Source of the DNA: Paraliobacillus sp. PM-2
GTDB taxonomy: Bacteria; Bacillota; Bacilli; Bacillales; Amphibacillaceae
Direction of reading: 5' to 3'
Assembly (NCBI RefSeq): GCF_001368815.1
Contig: NZ_CTEI01000001.1
Location: forward strand, 1,240,001-1,304,000
DNA length: 64,000 nt
In this document: one piece after another, positions 19,597-30,405 of the stretch
Layout of the letters: each line of letters starts with the position of its first letter
How positions within the stretch are numbered: the stretch's first letter is position 1
Notes under the pieces: generated by a model
Seen by the model: the letters and a program-made list of their open reading frames with translations, nothing else
Database searches by the model: none
Told to the model about the DNA's origin: nothing
Program-made: the position numbers and the translations under genes

Positions 19597-19992
19597 TTAA
19601 TTAACCATACGTTGTGCTTCACGTAAGTATAATGTACGTACTTTCCTAGGTAGAAACCTTCTGATTTCATCTTCATTGTAACCAACTTGCAGACGTTTTT
19701 CATCAATAAGAATTGGACGTCTTAGAATAGCAGGATTTTCTTGAATTAAATCAAACAAATCTTTTAAAGGCATTTGATCAAAATCGACGCTTAATTTTTG
19801 GAAAACTTTTGATCTTGTTGAGATAATTTCCTCTGTCCCGTCTTCCGTCATTCTAAAGATTTCTTTAATCTCATCCAAAGTCAGTGTATCGGAGAAGATA
19901 TTTCTTTCTACGAATGGAATATCATGCGTTTCTAACCATGCTTTTGCTTTCCGACAAGATGTACAGCTTGGTGAGGTATAAAGTGTTACCAT
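19597..19992 (-). CDS. spxA: Spx, redox-responsive RNA polymerase-binding regulator
   Basis: Spx binds the alpha C-terminal domain of RNA polymerase and redirects transcription under disulfide stress. It has 131 residues with the redox switch CTSC at Cys10-Cys13 ([15 protein letters not shown]), the ArsC-like fold, and the RNA polymerase contact region [21 protein letters not shown]. It ends RMVN, a ClpXP-accessible tail. The spx-yjbC-opp order matches B. subtilis. The 310 bases upstream (19993-20302) are AT-rich and contain the yjbC terminator; I could not define a clear spx promoter. Confidence 0.95.
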   Translation of the reverse strand: MVTLYTSPSCTSCRKAKAWLETHDIPFVERNIFSDTLTLDEIKEIFRMTEDGTEEIISTRSKVFQKLSVDFDQMPLKDLFDLIQENPAILRRPILIDEKRLQVGYNEDEIRRFLPRKVRTLYLREAQRMVN

Positions 19993-20251
19993 GTTACTTC
20001 ACTCCTCAAAATATTTATTTTCCTTTAATTTAAAGATTATTAAATTAAAATTACTTTAAATAAATAACCTACTATTAAGTATACTACAACTGTCAATATT
20101 TCGATATATTGTAAAGTAATTTTACTTAGAAATTACACAATTTATTTTGTATAACTTAGTTATTGAGTATATTCCACATGAGAATCAAAACTAAACCTTT
20201 TTTGATAAGAAATATTTTTCAATGTACTTACAACTCCATACAGGAAATAGT

Positions 20252-20293
20252 AAAAAAAAGAAACCATGTCTTTATTTGAATATCATGGTTTCC
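20252..20293 (-). terminator. terminator of yjbC
   Basis: On the minus strand GGAAACCATG pairs with CATGGTTTC after a 15-base loop and is followed by TTTTTTTTAC, a long U-tract. This is the clearest element in the spx-yjbC gap. Confidence 0.85.
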
Positions 20294-20302
20294 AAATTCA
20301 TA

Positions 20303-20890
20303 TTAAGCTTTTTCCTTCAATGTATTAAAAATATCATCTGCTTCTCGTTCTTCATCATATGACAGCACTTCTTCAGCAGATTGATATGCTTGCCCGTAAA
20401 TCTCTTCATCCTTATACGTATGAATATCTTCATACATTTTACGCATTTGTTTATAAATAGTTTCTTCATCTTCATCATTTGGCGACCAATATAAGATTTC
20501 TAACTGACTTTCTTCATTCGTTGCTAATGAACGACGACTATACCCAATAGATTGTGCATGCGTAAATCCTTCTCTTTGATAAAAGCGCAAGCGTTTCTGA
20601 GAATCTGTATCTTGATAATCAATCGGTTCTACTTCAAGAATAATTGGCTTTTCTTTTTGTTTTAATTTTTCTATTAATTGGTGTCCGAGTCCCTGACCTC
20701 TAGATTGTGAAGAAACATAAAGATAATCAATAAAAAGGAATGTATCAAACGCCGCATACATTAGGACGTGATGACGCCCTTCATCTTTATAGTACACATC
20801 ACTTTTCTCTTTTAAGAGCATTTCCATATGTTCTTTTGATTTCATTTCTTCAATTGGAAAGTACTCATTTAACTTTTTATACCAATTCAT
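20303..20890 (-). CDS. yjbC: GNAT-family acetyltransferase YjbC
   Basis: A 195-residue protein with one GNAT domain: the acetyl-CoA loop is VSSQSRGQGLGHQLIEKL (about residues 59-76), preceded by a beta strand FLFIDYLYV. The C-terminal third is acidic and glutamate-rich. The substrate is unknown. In B. subtilis yjbC lies immediately upstream of spx and is implicated with it in stress resistance. Here a terminator separates the two genes. Confidence 0.9.
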   Translation of the reverse strand: MNWYKKLNEYFPIEEMKSKEHMEMLLKEKSDVYYKDEGRHHVLMYAAFDTFLFIDYLYVSSQSRGQGLGHQLIEKLKQKEKPIILEVEPIDYQDTDSQKRLRFYQREGFTHAQSIGYSRRSLATNEESQLEILYWSPNDEDEETIYKQMRKMYEDIHTYKDEEIYGQAYQSAEEVLSYDEEREADDIFNTLKEKA

Positions 20891-21054
20891 GGATCTACTC
20901 CCTTTAGTTTATTTTTCCTTGTAAGTAAATAACAAGCGCATCTACCTATATTAGTATAACTAATGCAATGTTATTTGTTAAATAGCTTAGAGCTGATTAT
21001 ACCTTTATATACCCTTATATTTTTGTTTTAACACTATTTTATTCATCTATAGTT

Positions 21055-21092
21055 AAAAAAACTCCCTTTCACGCTCGAAAGGGAGTTTTTCT
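21055..21092 (-). terminator. terminator after the glycoside hydrolase-like gene
   Basis: AACTCCCTTTC (21060-21070) pairs perfectly with GAAAGGGAGTT (21077-21087); on the minus strand TTTTTTAAC follows. Strong intrinsic terminator. Confidence 0.85.
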
Positions 21093-21093
21093 T

Positions 21094-22311
21094 CTAATTC
21101 AATGGTGTATAGTCTACACCTTCTGTATAGGTGTTTCCTGCATTCCAAAGCAAGAATTCGCTAATATTATTTTCATTTAACGCGCGAATTTGCGCTTCAA
21201 CTTCTTGCACTCCATATTGTTTCGTTGCACCACTATATAACCAAGGTGCTTCAAAATCTTGTATCCATGGTCGTGATATTGGTGGATCTTCAAGAGCTCC
21301 TAATACTTCATTTTCTAATTTACTATATGCTGTAACTAATTTATATGGCTCTTTGTCGGGGAAATCTATCCCGAAATATGGTGTCCAATGACTTGGATAA
21401 ATCATAGAAGAAATTACATCCACATTGGATGAAATCTTAGAAAAGTTTTGTCCAATCCCTGGAGTCTCTTCTATCGTAGCTGCATAGCCAAATATATCAA
21501 CAGAGACATCTACACCATAAGTATGTAATGCTTCTTTAGCATAACTAACAAAGTCAGTAACAGCTTGAACACGCTTTTTAATAGCGTTCATATCTAAATC
21601 TTCATAGTCACCGAGTGTATAATTTAATTGATCATCTCTTCTCTCGAATCCTTCTGGAAATCTAACATAATCGAATTGTATGTCTTGAAATCCTAATTTC
21701 ACAGCCATTTTAGCTATATCCACGTTATATTCCCAAACTTCCTTTTGGAAAGGACTAACAAAAGATTCGCCTTTACCGTTAGACCATACTTTACCATTTT
21801 CAGTGAATGATAAATCTGGACGTTTTTTTGCTAATACAGTATCTTTAAAAACAACAATTCTAGCTATAGGATAAATTTGATTCTCTTCTAATACTTCAAG
21901 CATTTTCCTTGGATCTTTAATATAATTTTTTGCAATATCATAATAAGGAGATTCTTCATCTGGTTTAAACGTTAAATTTCCATGATCATCTTTTATGTCA
22001 ATAACCATAGTATTCAACTCCGTACGCTCTATTAGACTGAGTAATTTTTCAAATCGACTACCTCCTGCTGAGTGTCCTGTAACATAGATACCACGAACAG
22101 CATCTGGATAAGAAAAAGTTAAGCCTGAATCATATATAAAGCGAGCAAATTGTCGATTTACATCATAAGCTTTCAGATTAATCTTGTTACCACTATGTAT
22201 ATTAGCTGTTAGTTGCTCTTGATTTTCATCAGCAAACACGAATGTTGGAAAAATAGTGCTAAGAAACAAAATGCTCATCAGAATTGAGATCTTAAGTTGC
22301 TTTTTATTCAT
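21094..22311 (-). CDS. secreted putative glycoside hydrolase (DUF4015 type)
   Basis: A 405-residue exported protein: signal peptide about residues 1-27 (ISILMSILFLSTIFPTFVFA), then a TIM-barrel-like domain. Diagnostic blocks are RGIYVTGHSAGG, MVIDIKDDHGNLTF, YPIARIVVFKD, FQDIQFDYVRFPEG, VDIFGYA and MIYPSHWTPYFGID. The FDYVRFP stretch with its acidic residue is the likely catalytic region. These proteins are annotated as putative glycoside hydrolases; the substrate is unknown, with a cell-wall polymer a reasonable guess. It lies between opp and yjbC and has its own terminator. Confidence 0.8.
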   Translation of the reverse strand: MNKKQLKISILMSILFLSTIFPTFVFADENQEQLTANIHSGNKINLKAYDVNRQFARFIYDSGLTFSYPDAVRGIYVTGHSAGGSRFEKLLSLIERTELNTMVIDIKDDHGNLTFKPDEESPYYDIAKNYIKDPRKMLEVLEENQIYPIARIVVFKDTVLAKKRPDLSFTENGKVWSNGKGESFVSPFQKEVWEYNVDIAKMAVKLGFQDIQFDYVRFPEGFERRDDQLNYTLGDYEDLDMNAIKKRVQAVTDFVSYAKEALHTYGVDVSVDIFGYAATIEETPGIGQNFSKISSNVDVISSMIYPSHWTPYFGIDFPDKEPYKLVTAYSKLENEVLGALEDPPISRPWIQDFEAPWLYSGATKQYGVQEVEAQIRALNENNISEFLLWNAGNTYTEGVDYTPLN

Positions 22312-22435
22312 GTAATCAAACTCCCCTAATGTTATAAAACTTATCTTACACTTTATATTATATAGGAGATTGTGACAAATTCATACGTTGTTTTACATTT
22401 TTTTATCTCTCTTTTCATTCCTCTTCCATATAAAC

Positions 22436-22479
22436 AAAAACAAAGCTTTGCATCACATGTGATGCAAAGCTTTGTTTTT
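22436..22479 (-). terminator. terminator of the opp operon
   Basis: A perfect 44-base palindrome centred between 22457 and 22458, containing CAAAGCTTTGCATCAC and its complement with A and T runs at the ends. It directly follows the oppF stop and works as a terminator in either direction. Confidence 0.9.
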
Positions 22480-23411
22480 TAATTCTTCACCTGTTTTTTA
22501 TAGGCTTCAAATTCTTTTGTTGTACATAGCACCCAGTGATTTGGACGAACTTCTCTGAATTTAGGTGTCTCTGATGTATCATGGTCGGCTGGATTGTATT
22601 CTGTACGGATACGATTTCTTTCGTAATCTGGATCTGGTAATGGGATTGCAGATAATAATGATTTGGTATATGGATGTAACGGATTTTTATATAATTCATC
22701 ACTATCAGCTAATTCTACCATTTTCCCAAAATACATAACGCCAATTCGATCACTGATGTATTTAACCATTGAAAGATCATGTGCAATAAATAAATAAGTG
22801 TAACCATGCTCTTTTTGCAATTCTTTCAATAAATTAACCACCTGTGCTTGAATGGATACATCTAAGGCAGAAATCGGTTCATCCGCAATAATAAACTCAG
22901 GATCAACTGCTAGAGCACGAGCGATACCAATACGTTGACGTTGTCCTCCACTAAATTCATGCGGATAGCGATTTGCATGTTCTTTATTTAAACCAACACG
23001 CTCTAATAAATCATGGACACGTGCTTTTCGTTCTTTTGGATTTTTAACAAGTCCATGTATATCTAATCCCTCTGCAATAATATCCATTACTGTCATACGT
23101 GGGTTCAAAGAAGCATATGGGTCTTGAAAAATCATTTGCATTTTTTGGTTAAACTCTTTTAACTTAGCTTTTGATTTCTTTCCATGCACGTCTTCACCAG
23201 CAAATTTCACCTGACCATCGGTTGCATCATATAAACGAATGATGCTACGCCCTGTTGTTGACTTCCCACAACCTGACTCACCAACTAAACCGAATGTTTC
23301 ACCTTTATAGATATCAAAGGAAATACCATCTACGGCTTTAACGACACTATGTCGACCAGTTTTAAAATACTGTTTTAAATTTTTAACTTCTAATAATTTT
23401 TCTTGATTCAT
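22479..23411 (-). CDS. oppF: oligopeptide ABC transporter ATP-binding protein OppF
   Basis: One of two cytoplasmic ATPases powering oligopeptide uptake. The 310 residues contain Walker [12 protein letters not shown] (about residue 41), Q-loop [17 protein letters not shown] signature [15 protein letters not shown], Walker [13 protein letters not shown], and the OPP-specific C-terminal region with [12 protein letters not shown]. Its ATG overlaps the oppD stop (ATGA). It is the last gene of oppA-oppB-oppC-oppD-oppF. Confidence 0.96.
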   Translation of the reverse strand: MNQEKLLEVKNLKQYFKTGRHSVVKAVDGISFDIYKGETFGLVGESGCGKSTTGRSIIRLYDATDGQVKFAGEDVHGKKSKAKLKEFNQKMQMIFQDPYASLNPRMTVMDIIAEGLDIHGLVKNPKERKARVHDLLERVGLNKEHANRYPHEFSGGQRQRIGIARALAVDPEFIIADEPISALDVSIQAQVVNLLKELQKEHGYTYLFIAHDLSMVKYISDRIGVMYFGKMVELADSDELYKNPLHPYTKSLLSAIPLPDPDYERNRIRTEYNPADHDTSETPKFREVRPNHWVLCTTKEFEAYKKQVKN

Positions 23412-24472
23412 GATTGGTCACCTTCCCCATTTGAAGCAGCACCTGTACTTGCAAAACCTTTCATTCGGCGTTTAACCGCTTCTGGAGGCTCTACATGTGG
23501 TGCGTATTCATGCAATAACCATGTAGCTGCATAATGTGTATCAGATACTTTAAACATTGGTGGCTCCATTTCACGATCAATTTCTAATGCAAAGTCATTC
23601 CGAGGTGCAAATGCATCACCCTTGGGTGGATTAAGCATATCTGGAGGTGATCCAGGAATAGCTACTAGGCTTTCTTCTGTATTGTCGAGCGTAGGCATCG
23701 AACCGATCAATCCCCATGTATACGGGTGTTTCGGATTGTAAAAAATCTCATCCGCGGTACCAATCTCTACAATTTTTCCTGCATACATTACTGCAACACG
23801 GTCTGCTACATTCGCTACAACACCAAGATCATGTGTAATAAAAATAATGGAGCTGTCTGTTTTCTTTTGGATGTCTTTCATTAACTCCAATATTTGTGCT
23901 TGAATTGTAACATCTAAAGCTGTTGTTGGTTCATCTGCAATTAAGATTTTCGGATTACAAGCTAATGCTATAGCAATCACAATTCGTTGGCGTTGCCCAC
24001 CTGAAAATTGGTGTGGATATTGATCAACACGCTCACTCGGATTTGGAAGGCCTACCAACTCCAATAACTCAATGGTACGTTCCTTCGCTTGTGATTTACT
24101 CATTTTTTGGTGCTTGATTAAGCCTTCCATAATTTGAGTACCAATTTTCATCGTTGGATTCAGCGATGTCATTGGATCTTGAAAAATAGTTGAAATATCT
24201 TTACCTCTAATAGCTTGCATTTGTTTATCACTTAATTTAGCTAAATCTTTTCCATCAAATAAAATTTCACCTTCTTTAATACGCCCAGGAGGGGATGGAA
24301 TAAGACGTGCTAATGCTCTAGTTGTTACTGATTTACCTGAACCAGATTCACCTACAATCGCCAGTGTCTCACCTTTTTTCAAGTTAAAAGATACACCGCG
24401 AACAGCTTGCACTTCTCCTCCATACGTATCAAAGGAAACCTGTAAATTATTAACTTCTAATATGTTTTCCAT
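23408..24472 (-). CDS. oppD: oligopeptide ABC transporter ATP-binding protein OppD
   Basis: The partner ATPase of OppF. The 354-residue protein has Walker [14 protein letters not shown]-loop [12 protein letters not shown], signature [15 protein letters not shown], Walker [12 protein letters not shown] and H-loop [15 protein letters not shown]. The C-terminal extension contains [12 protein letters not shown]. Unlike most OppD proteins I do not see the usual run of three or four closely spaced cysteines after this point, so the Fe-S site described in some OppD proteins seems absent. It starts 14 bases after oppC. Confidence 0.95.
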   Translation of the reverse strand: MENILEVNNLQVSFDTYGGEVQAVRGVSFNLKKGETLAIVGESGSGKSVTTRALARLIPSPPGRIKEGEILFDGKDLAKLSDKQMQAIRGKDISTIFQDPMTSLNPTMKIGTQIMEGLIKHQKMSKSQAKERTIELLELVGLPNPSERVDQYPHQFSGGQRQRIVIAIALACNPKILIADEPTTALDVTIQAQILELMKDIQKKTDSSIIFITHDLGVVANVADRVAVMYAGKIVEIGTADEIFYNPKHPYTWGLIGSMPTLDNTEESLVAIPGSPPDMLNPPKGDAFAPRNDFALEIDREMEPPMFKVSDTHYAATWLLHEYAPHVEPPEAVKRRMKGFASTGAASNGEGDQS

Positions 24473-24486
24473 CTCGTATCTACCCC

Positions 24487-25632
24487 CTATTCGCGCATTT
24501 TTGGATCTAATGCATCACGAAGACCATCCGCTAAGATATTAAAACCGATCATAATTAATGACATAACAATTGCCGGGAATATCATAATATGCGGGTTAAT
24601 CTGTAAAGCTTTAAACCCATCGTTAATTAATGTACCAAGAGATGCGTCAGGTGCTTGAAGCCCCAATCCAATAAAACTTAGAAAAGCTTCAAAAAATATT
24701 GCATTTGGAATGGTAAACATTGTATTAATGATAATCATTCCAACTGTATTTGGAATTAAATGTTTCGTTAATATTCTTGTATTTGATGAACCTAGTGTTT
24801 GTGATGCAAGAACAAACTCTTGATTCTTTAATTTTAATACTTGCCCACGTACAATCCTTGCCATACCAGTCCAACCAGTAATGGTTAGTGCGATAATAAT
24901 TGCAGTTATTCCTGGATCCAGAATCATAATCATTAAAATAACAACAACCAAGTTCGGTATACCCACTAACACTTCAATAATACGCTGCATGATGTTATCT
25001 ACTCGTCCACCAAAATATCCTGAAATACCACCATAAGCTACACCGACTAACATATCAATTAAAGCTGCAATTAATGCAATCATTAAAGATATACGCGTAC
25101 CAATCCACACTCTTGTAAATAAGTCACGTCCTAATGTATCAGTACCAAACCAGAAATATTCTTCGACTTGTTTATCCGCATAAGGATCGTAGTAAGCTTT
25201 TACTTCTGCTGAATCTTCAGAACCATCACCCTCAGCTTTTACATCAAATTCGATGTAAGAAAAGTCATCTTGTGAAAAACGAGCAAGAGCTAAATCTTTT
25301 GCTTCCTCCACCGAATCAGCTTCAAATGTTTCTGATTTTTTACCATCTAGACCAAGCCATTGAAAGTTTTCTAAACCTTGTACTTTCGGTGGCATACGTG
25401 ATAGACCTAAATCTTGATCATCTAATCCATGACTTGTTAACATGGGGGCAAATATTGCAAGCAACGTTAAAAGGACTAATGTTACCATTCCAAATATTGC
25501 TCCACCATTTTTACGAAGACGAATCCATGCATCTTGCCAGAAGGAAAGACTTGGTCTATTTATTTGTTCGCTTTTTTCTTCGTCTTTTTGCGCTGGGACA
25601 AATAGATCTTTTTTTACATTCTCTTTATCCAT
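24487..25632 (-). CDS. oppC: oligopeptide ABC transporter permease OppC
   Basis: A 381-residue inner membrane permease. After a ~40-residue cytoplasmic N-terminus and the first membrane segment (GAIFGMVTLVLLTLLAIFAPML) comes a long extracytoplasmic insert (about residues 70-165), as in Bacillus OppC. The transport domain follows with five more segments and the EAA-like loop (VRGQVLKLKNQEFVLASQ). The ATG at 25632 shares one base with the oppB TGA (TGATG) and follows GGGAGG. Confidence 0.94.
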   Translation of the reverse strand: MDKENVKKDLFVPAQKDEEKSEQINRPSLSFWQDAWIRLRKNGGAIFGMVTLVLLTLLAIFAPMLTSHGLDDQDLGLSRMPPKVQGLENFQWLGLDGKKSETFEADSVEEAKDLALARFSQDDFSYIEFDVKAEGDGSEDSAEVKAYYDPYADKQVEEYFWFGTDTLGRDLFTRVWIGTRISLMIALIAALIDMLVGVAYGGISGYFGGRVDNIMQRIIEVLVGIPNLVVVILMIMILDPGITAIIIALTITGWTGMARIVRGQVLKLKNQEFVLASQTLGSSNTRILTKHLIPNTVGMIIINTMFTIPNAIFFEAFLSFIGLGLQAPDASLGTLINDGFKALQINPHIMIFPAIVMSLIMIGFNILADGLRDALDPKMRE

Positions 25633-26561
25633 CAATCTTTACCTCCCGCTAGTCGAATCCTTGGATCAATAATACCATAGAGGATATCGATAATTAGAAT
25701 AATTACAATGAATAAAAAGGCAAAGAATAGTGTTGTTCCCATTATAATTGAAAAATCATTTGTTGTTACAGAATTAACAAATTGTTCTCCAATTCCAGGA
25801 ATGGAGAATATTTTTTCAATAACCAATGTACCTGTCATTAAACTAACAGCCATTGGACCCATTACAGTAATTAATGGAATTAACGCATTTCGCAATCCAT
25901 GCTTAAAAATAATTGCGAATTTTGACACACCCTTTGCTTTTGCAGTTACAATATAATCAGATCCTAATACCTCAATCATTTCCGTACGTAGGAAACGCGC
26001 GGAGATTGCCATTGGGAAAATAGCTAAAGCAATGACAGGCATTATTGCTTGCTGCGGTGTACCCCAGAATGCTATTGGTAGCAATTCTAATTCCACTCCA
26101 ATATAAAACTGCATTAAGCCAGCAAAAATAAAGGAAGGAATCGATATACCTATGACAGAAATTATATTAGACCCATAGTCCATCCAGGAGTTTTGTCTAA
26201 TTGCAGCAATTAAGCCAAGTAACATTCCTAAGGATGTACCAACAATTAAAGCCCAAAAACCTAACTCTGCTGAAACTGGTGCCCTGCTCATCAGTATATC
26301 TGTTACAGATTGATTTTTCATTTGAAATGAAACACCTAAATCCCCTTGTGCCAAATTCCCGAGATATCGTACATATTGGACTGGAATAGGATCATTCAAT
26401 CCATACTTTTCTAAAATAATTTCTCGCTGAGCTTCAGTAACCTTTTCTTCAGCAGTTAGAGGAGATCCGGGAAGCATTTTCATGAGGATAAATGAAAATG
26501 TGGCAATGATAAATAACGTGATAAGCATATATCCTATACGCTTTAATATATATTTAGCCAT
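25632..26561 (-). CDS. oppB: oligopeptide ABC transporter permease OppB
   Basis: A 309-residue permease with an N-terminal membrane anchor (MAKYILKRIGYMLITLF), the conserved SFILMKMLPGSP, and a five-segment transport domain carrying the EAA-like loop (LRTEMIEVLGSDYIVTAKAKG). The ATG at 26561 follows AGGAGGG; an upstream in-frame ATG would add 14 unlikely residues. It is separated from oppA by 153 bases holding a hairpin. Confidence 0.95.
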   Translation of the reverse strand: MAKYILKRIGYMLITLFIIATFSFILMKMLPGSPLTAEEKVTEAQREIILEKYGLNDPIPVQYVRYLGNLAQGDLGVSFQMKNQSVTDILMSRAPVSAELGFWALIVGTSLGMLLGLIAAIRQNSWMDYGSNIISVIGISIPSFIFAGLMQFYIGVELELLPIAFWGTPQQAIMPVIALAIFPMAISARFLRTEMIEVLGSDYIVTAKAKGVSKFAIIFKHGLRNALIPLITVMGPMAVSLMTGTLVIEKIFSIPGIGEQFVNSVTTNDFSIIMGTTLFFAFLFIVIILIIDILYGIIDPRIRLAGGKD

Positions 26562-26640
26562 TAAAATAACCCTCCTATTCATTGATGTCTCAACATTCGA
26601 CATAAATGTTCAAACAATTCTAAAATTACACACAAATGGA

Positions 26641-26680
26641 AAAAGAGAGTATATGCCCGATAAGGCAGTACACTCTCTTA
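26641..26680 (-). terminator. hairpin between oppA and oppB (partial terminator or RNA stabiliser)
   Basis: On the minus strand AAGAGAGTGTACTGCC pairs with GGCATATACTCTCTT with two mismatches, followed by TTTTTCC. It stands between the binding-protein gene and the permease genes, where such hairpins commonly raise binding-protein mRNA relative to the rest of the operon. Confidence 0.75.
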
Positions 26681-26714
26681 CCAAGATCCAATCCTGGCCC
26701 CAATTAGCTTCTAT

Positions 26715-28379
26715 CTACTCTTCAATGTATGCATGTTTATACGTGAAGTCAGCACCCATTGGGTTGAAGATAACACCTTTTACAGACGGTCTCCATAAGT
26801 ATGCACGAGAACGTTGATACAACGGAGCAATTCCAGCATCTTCCATTAACACTTTTTCTGCTTTTAGGAAGTTTTCGTAACGTTTAACTGGTTCCGTCAA
26901 AAGTTCATTGTTAGCTTCAGAAATTAGGGTATCATATTCTTCACTATCATAATTATTTGTCATATATGGTGAAGTAGATGTCCACATTTCTAACCATGTA
27001 TTTGGATCTAAGTAGTCAGGACCCCAACCAGAGTTTTGAATATCATATTCACCTTTCTCATTACGTGAAATACGCTCTTCAAATGGTACAGATACAACTT
27101 CTACTGTAAGACCTTCTAAAGTCTCTTCTAGTTGGTCTTTAATATAAGCGTCCATTTCTTGTGCAACATCACTGTCACCACCAAGATAACCTAACTCTAC
27201 AGAATCTACACCTAGTTCTTCTAAGCCTTTAGCCCAAAATTCTTTGGCAGCTTCTTTATCTTCAGTAATTAGATCACCATTAATTTCACGGAAATCTTCC
27301 CCAGTTTCTGGGTGAGATGTGAAGTTTTCTGGAACTGCGCCAGTAGCAGGAATAGATCCATTTGCTAAAATTACATCAACTAGATCTTGTTTACCAATTG
27401 ACATCGCAATCGCTTTACGTACATTTTTATTTGCAAGCGCTTCATTCGCTTGGTTAAGCTTTAAATAGAACAATGTTGGCTCAGCCAATGTTTTATAATC
27501 TTCTGTACCTGCATATTTTTCAACATATTCAGCTGACAAACCAGCGCGATCTACTTCGCCAGTATTATATAAGTTAACTGCTGTACTTCTTTCTTTTACA
27601 ACACTTACATTAATTTTTTCTAATTGAACTTTCTCTGCATCCCAATAATCTTCATTTTTCACAAGTGTCCATTGTTCAGGGTTTTCACCAGTTGGATCCC
27701 ACTCTATTAATACAAAAGGACCATTGTAAAGTAGATTATCAGAATTCAACGCATATTCTTCACCTTTTTCAGTAACAAACGCTTCATTAAGTGGTAAGAA
27801 TGTACCGAAAGTTAAAAGACTATGGAAATATGGTATTGGTTTTTCAAGTGTGATGTGTAACTCTGTGTCACTAACAGCCTCTACACCGAGTTCTTCTACA
27901 TCCGCTTTATTATTATTAATTGCTTCTGCGTTTTTTAACACGCCGTTCATCATAAACGGACCATATTCGGAACCAGTAGCTGGATCTACTGCACGTCTCC
28001 AAGCAAACACGAAATCATGCGCTGTGACAGGATCACCGTTTGACCAGACAGCGTCATCACGTAGTTGGATTGTCCACTCTGTTCCATCTTCACTAATTTC
28101 AGGCTCACCTGCTGCGATAGCTGGTTGTGGTTGAGCATTTTCATCTAAACGATACAGCCCTTCCATTGTTTCACCTAAAAATTGAAATGCAACAGCATCA
28201 GTAGCTTGTGATGAGTCCATTGTAGGAATTTGTGCACTTTCTAGTATATTTAATACTTGTTCTGGTGCACCACCTTCTGTACCTTCACCATCATCTGATG
28301 ATGTATCATCACCACAAGCAGCTAGGAACAGTGTTAACACTAGTCCGAAAACCAGTAATAGCCAATTTGACTTTCTCAT
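26715..28379 (-). CDS. oppA: oligopeptide-binding lipoprotein OppA
   Basis: The extracellular peptide receptor of the permease, a family 5 solute-binding protein of 554 residues. The N-terminus is a lipoprotein signal with lipobox LAAC at about residues 19-22, followed by an acidic Asp/Ser/Glu linker. Family blocks include VTAHDFVFAWRRAVDPATGSEYG and YNGPFVLIEWDP. It is the first gene of the operon, with a promoter at 28448-28476 and a GGGGAGG ribosome binding site. The many acidic residues fit adaptation to a saline or alkaline habitat, which is inference. Confidence 0.95.
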   Translation of the reverse strand: MRKSNWLLLVFGLVLTLFLAACGDDTSSDDGEGTEGGAPEQVLNILESAQIPTMDSSQATDAVAFQFLGETMEGLYRLDENAQPQPAIAAGEPEISEDGTEWTIQLRDDAVWSNGDPVTAHDFVFAWRRAVDPATGSEYGPFMMNGVLKNAEAINNNKADVEELGVEAVSDTELHITLEKPIPYFHSLLTFGTFLPLNEAFVTEKGEEYALNSDNLLYNGPFVLIEWDPTGENPEQWTLVKNEDYWDAEKVQLEKINVSVVKERSTAVNLYNTGEVDRAGLSAEYVEKYAGTEDYKTLAEPTLFYLKLNQANEALANKNVRKAIAMSIGKQDLVDVILANGSIPATGAVPENFTSHPETGEDFREINGDLITEDKEAAKEFWAKGLEELGVDSVELGYLGGDSDVAQEMDAYIKDQLEETLEGLTVEVVSVPFEERISRNEKGEYDIQNSGWGPDYLDPNTWLEMWTSTSPYMTNNYDSEEYDTLISEANNELLTEPVKRYENFLKAEKVLMEDAGIAPLYQRSRAYLWRPSVKGVIFNPMGADFTYKHAYIEE

Positions 28380-28406
28380 TGTAATAATGACCTCCCCTAA
28401 GTTTTT

Positions 28407-28421
28407 AATTTTCTAAATATT
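28407..28421. promoter_or_regulatory. candidate CodY box in the oppA leader
   Basis: AATTTTCTAAATATT matches the CodY consensus AATTTTCWGAAAATT at 13 of 15 positions. It lies about 20 bases downstream of the predicted oppA transcription start, a position where CodY could block elongation. CodY controls peptide transport in related Firmicutes; here only the sequence match supports it. Confidence 0.4.
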
Positions 28422-28447
28422 TTGCAGATATAGTATCCACAAAAAGA

Positions 28448-28476
28448 ATTATACAATTTTTCTAACAATTTTGCAT
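28448..28476 (-). promoter_or_regulatory. candidate SigA promoter of opp
   Basis: Minus strand ATGCAA, 17-base spacer, TATAAT (perfect -10). A leader of about 60 bases before oppA would result. I see nothing else in 28480-28640. Confidence 0.55.
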
Positions 28477-28670
28477 TATTTTTTTATATAAGTTTTAAAC
28501 AAACAGGTCTAAAGTACTATATAGTGTTAATTTTTTATTCAAAATTAGTTCTAATTACCTATTTAATTTGATTGTTTTACACAAGAGTTACTCTTATCAA
28601 TCGTTCTATGATTTGTTATCTGCTTTATGCTATACTACTCTCTAGTTAATCGGATAAAGGACGTGAGTAT

Positions 28671-29036
28671 TTGCGACAATTAAATAGACAACTATTTCTT
28701 ATTTTCATTCAGCTTGTCTTGGTATTTGCGCTCTCAGCAATAATTAACAACAGTATTGTATTATTACATATAATAAACACGCTTTTCTATCTTGTCATAT
28801 TGTATATCTCTCTCTGGTTAATATTGATAACTGTTAAAGGTGGTTTTTTTGATGGCCTTACATACGGTTTCCAGAAAGTAGGAGGGAGTATCTTTAGAAG
28901 AATCAACAAGATTGAATGGGAAGACAAACCATTGCCTTCTGAGCGTATCAATATTACTCTAGTGCCATTCTTTCGGTTTCAAGCAGTTACACTTGCTTGT
29001 GTCATGCTGCTTCTATTGATTTTTTATTACGTATAG
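28671..29036 (+). CDS. DUF3899-type small membrane protein
   Basis: A 121-residue protein with three hydrophobic segments: residues about 8-24, 28-54 and 102-119. Between them lies a conserved-looking cytoplasmic part GGFFDGLTYGFQKVG, then a charged stretch. I place it in the DUF3899 family, whose function is unknown. The start is a TTG, nine bases after AAAGGA; no ATG fits. It sits alone between opp and the trpS T-box, divergent from oppA. Confidence 0.65.
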   Translation: MRQLNRQLFLIFIQLVLVFALSAIINNSIVLLHIINTLFYLVILYISLWLILITVKGGFFDGLTYGFQKVGGSIFRRINKIEWEDKPLPSERINITLVPFFRFQAVTLACVMLLLLIFYYV

Positions 29037-29094
29037 AGGTTGCATGTCAATAATGATTTTATTATAATTTAAATAAATATTTTGACGTTGATTA

Positions 29095-29290
29095 GGCTTA
29101 GGATTTATTCCCTCTGGTTTATAAGAGAATCTGTATTGCTGAGAGCAGATACCAAGGAATAATGAAATTGGGGCTTAGGAGTCGTAGTTAAAAAAACTAC
29201 CGTATAACAGGCGTTAACTGTAATTGAGTGATCTCATATTCCTGAGATAAGAAGGGTGGCACCACGATATTATCGTCCCTTTCTTTTGGA
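29095..29290 (+). ncRNA. T-box riboswitch, tryptophan (trpS leader)
   Basis: The leader contains the T-box core AGGGTGGCACCACG at 29253-29266 (consensus AGGGTGGNACCGCG). The bulge TGGC would pair with a tRNA ending GCCA, as tRNA-Trp does. Stem I is closed by TTATTCC near 29105 and GGAATAA near 29156, and a TGG specifier candidate lies at 29169-29171 after GAAAT. The terminator alternative is ACGATA/TATCGT with GGG/CCC (29254-29279) followed by TTCTTTT. The RNA reads uncharged tRNA-Trp and lets trpS be transcribed. Confidence 0.9.
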
Positions 29291-29361
29291 ATATGTTTTT
29301 TTATTTTTAGCTCATATCTAGTTAGTTGGAACAAATTATACAATAAAGAGGATGATGATGA

Positions 29362-30360
<999 letters not shown>

Positions 30361-30366
30361 CCATGT

Positions 30367-30405
30367 GAAAAGTCATTCCCTAACTATTTGGGAATGACTT
30401 TTTTA
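30367..30405. terminator. bidirectional terminator between trpS and yjbA
   Basis: AGTCATTCCC (30371-30380) pairs perfectly with GGGAATGACT (30390-30399). T-runs on both strands suit the convergent genes trpS and yjbA. Confidence 0.85.
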
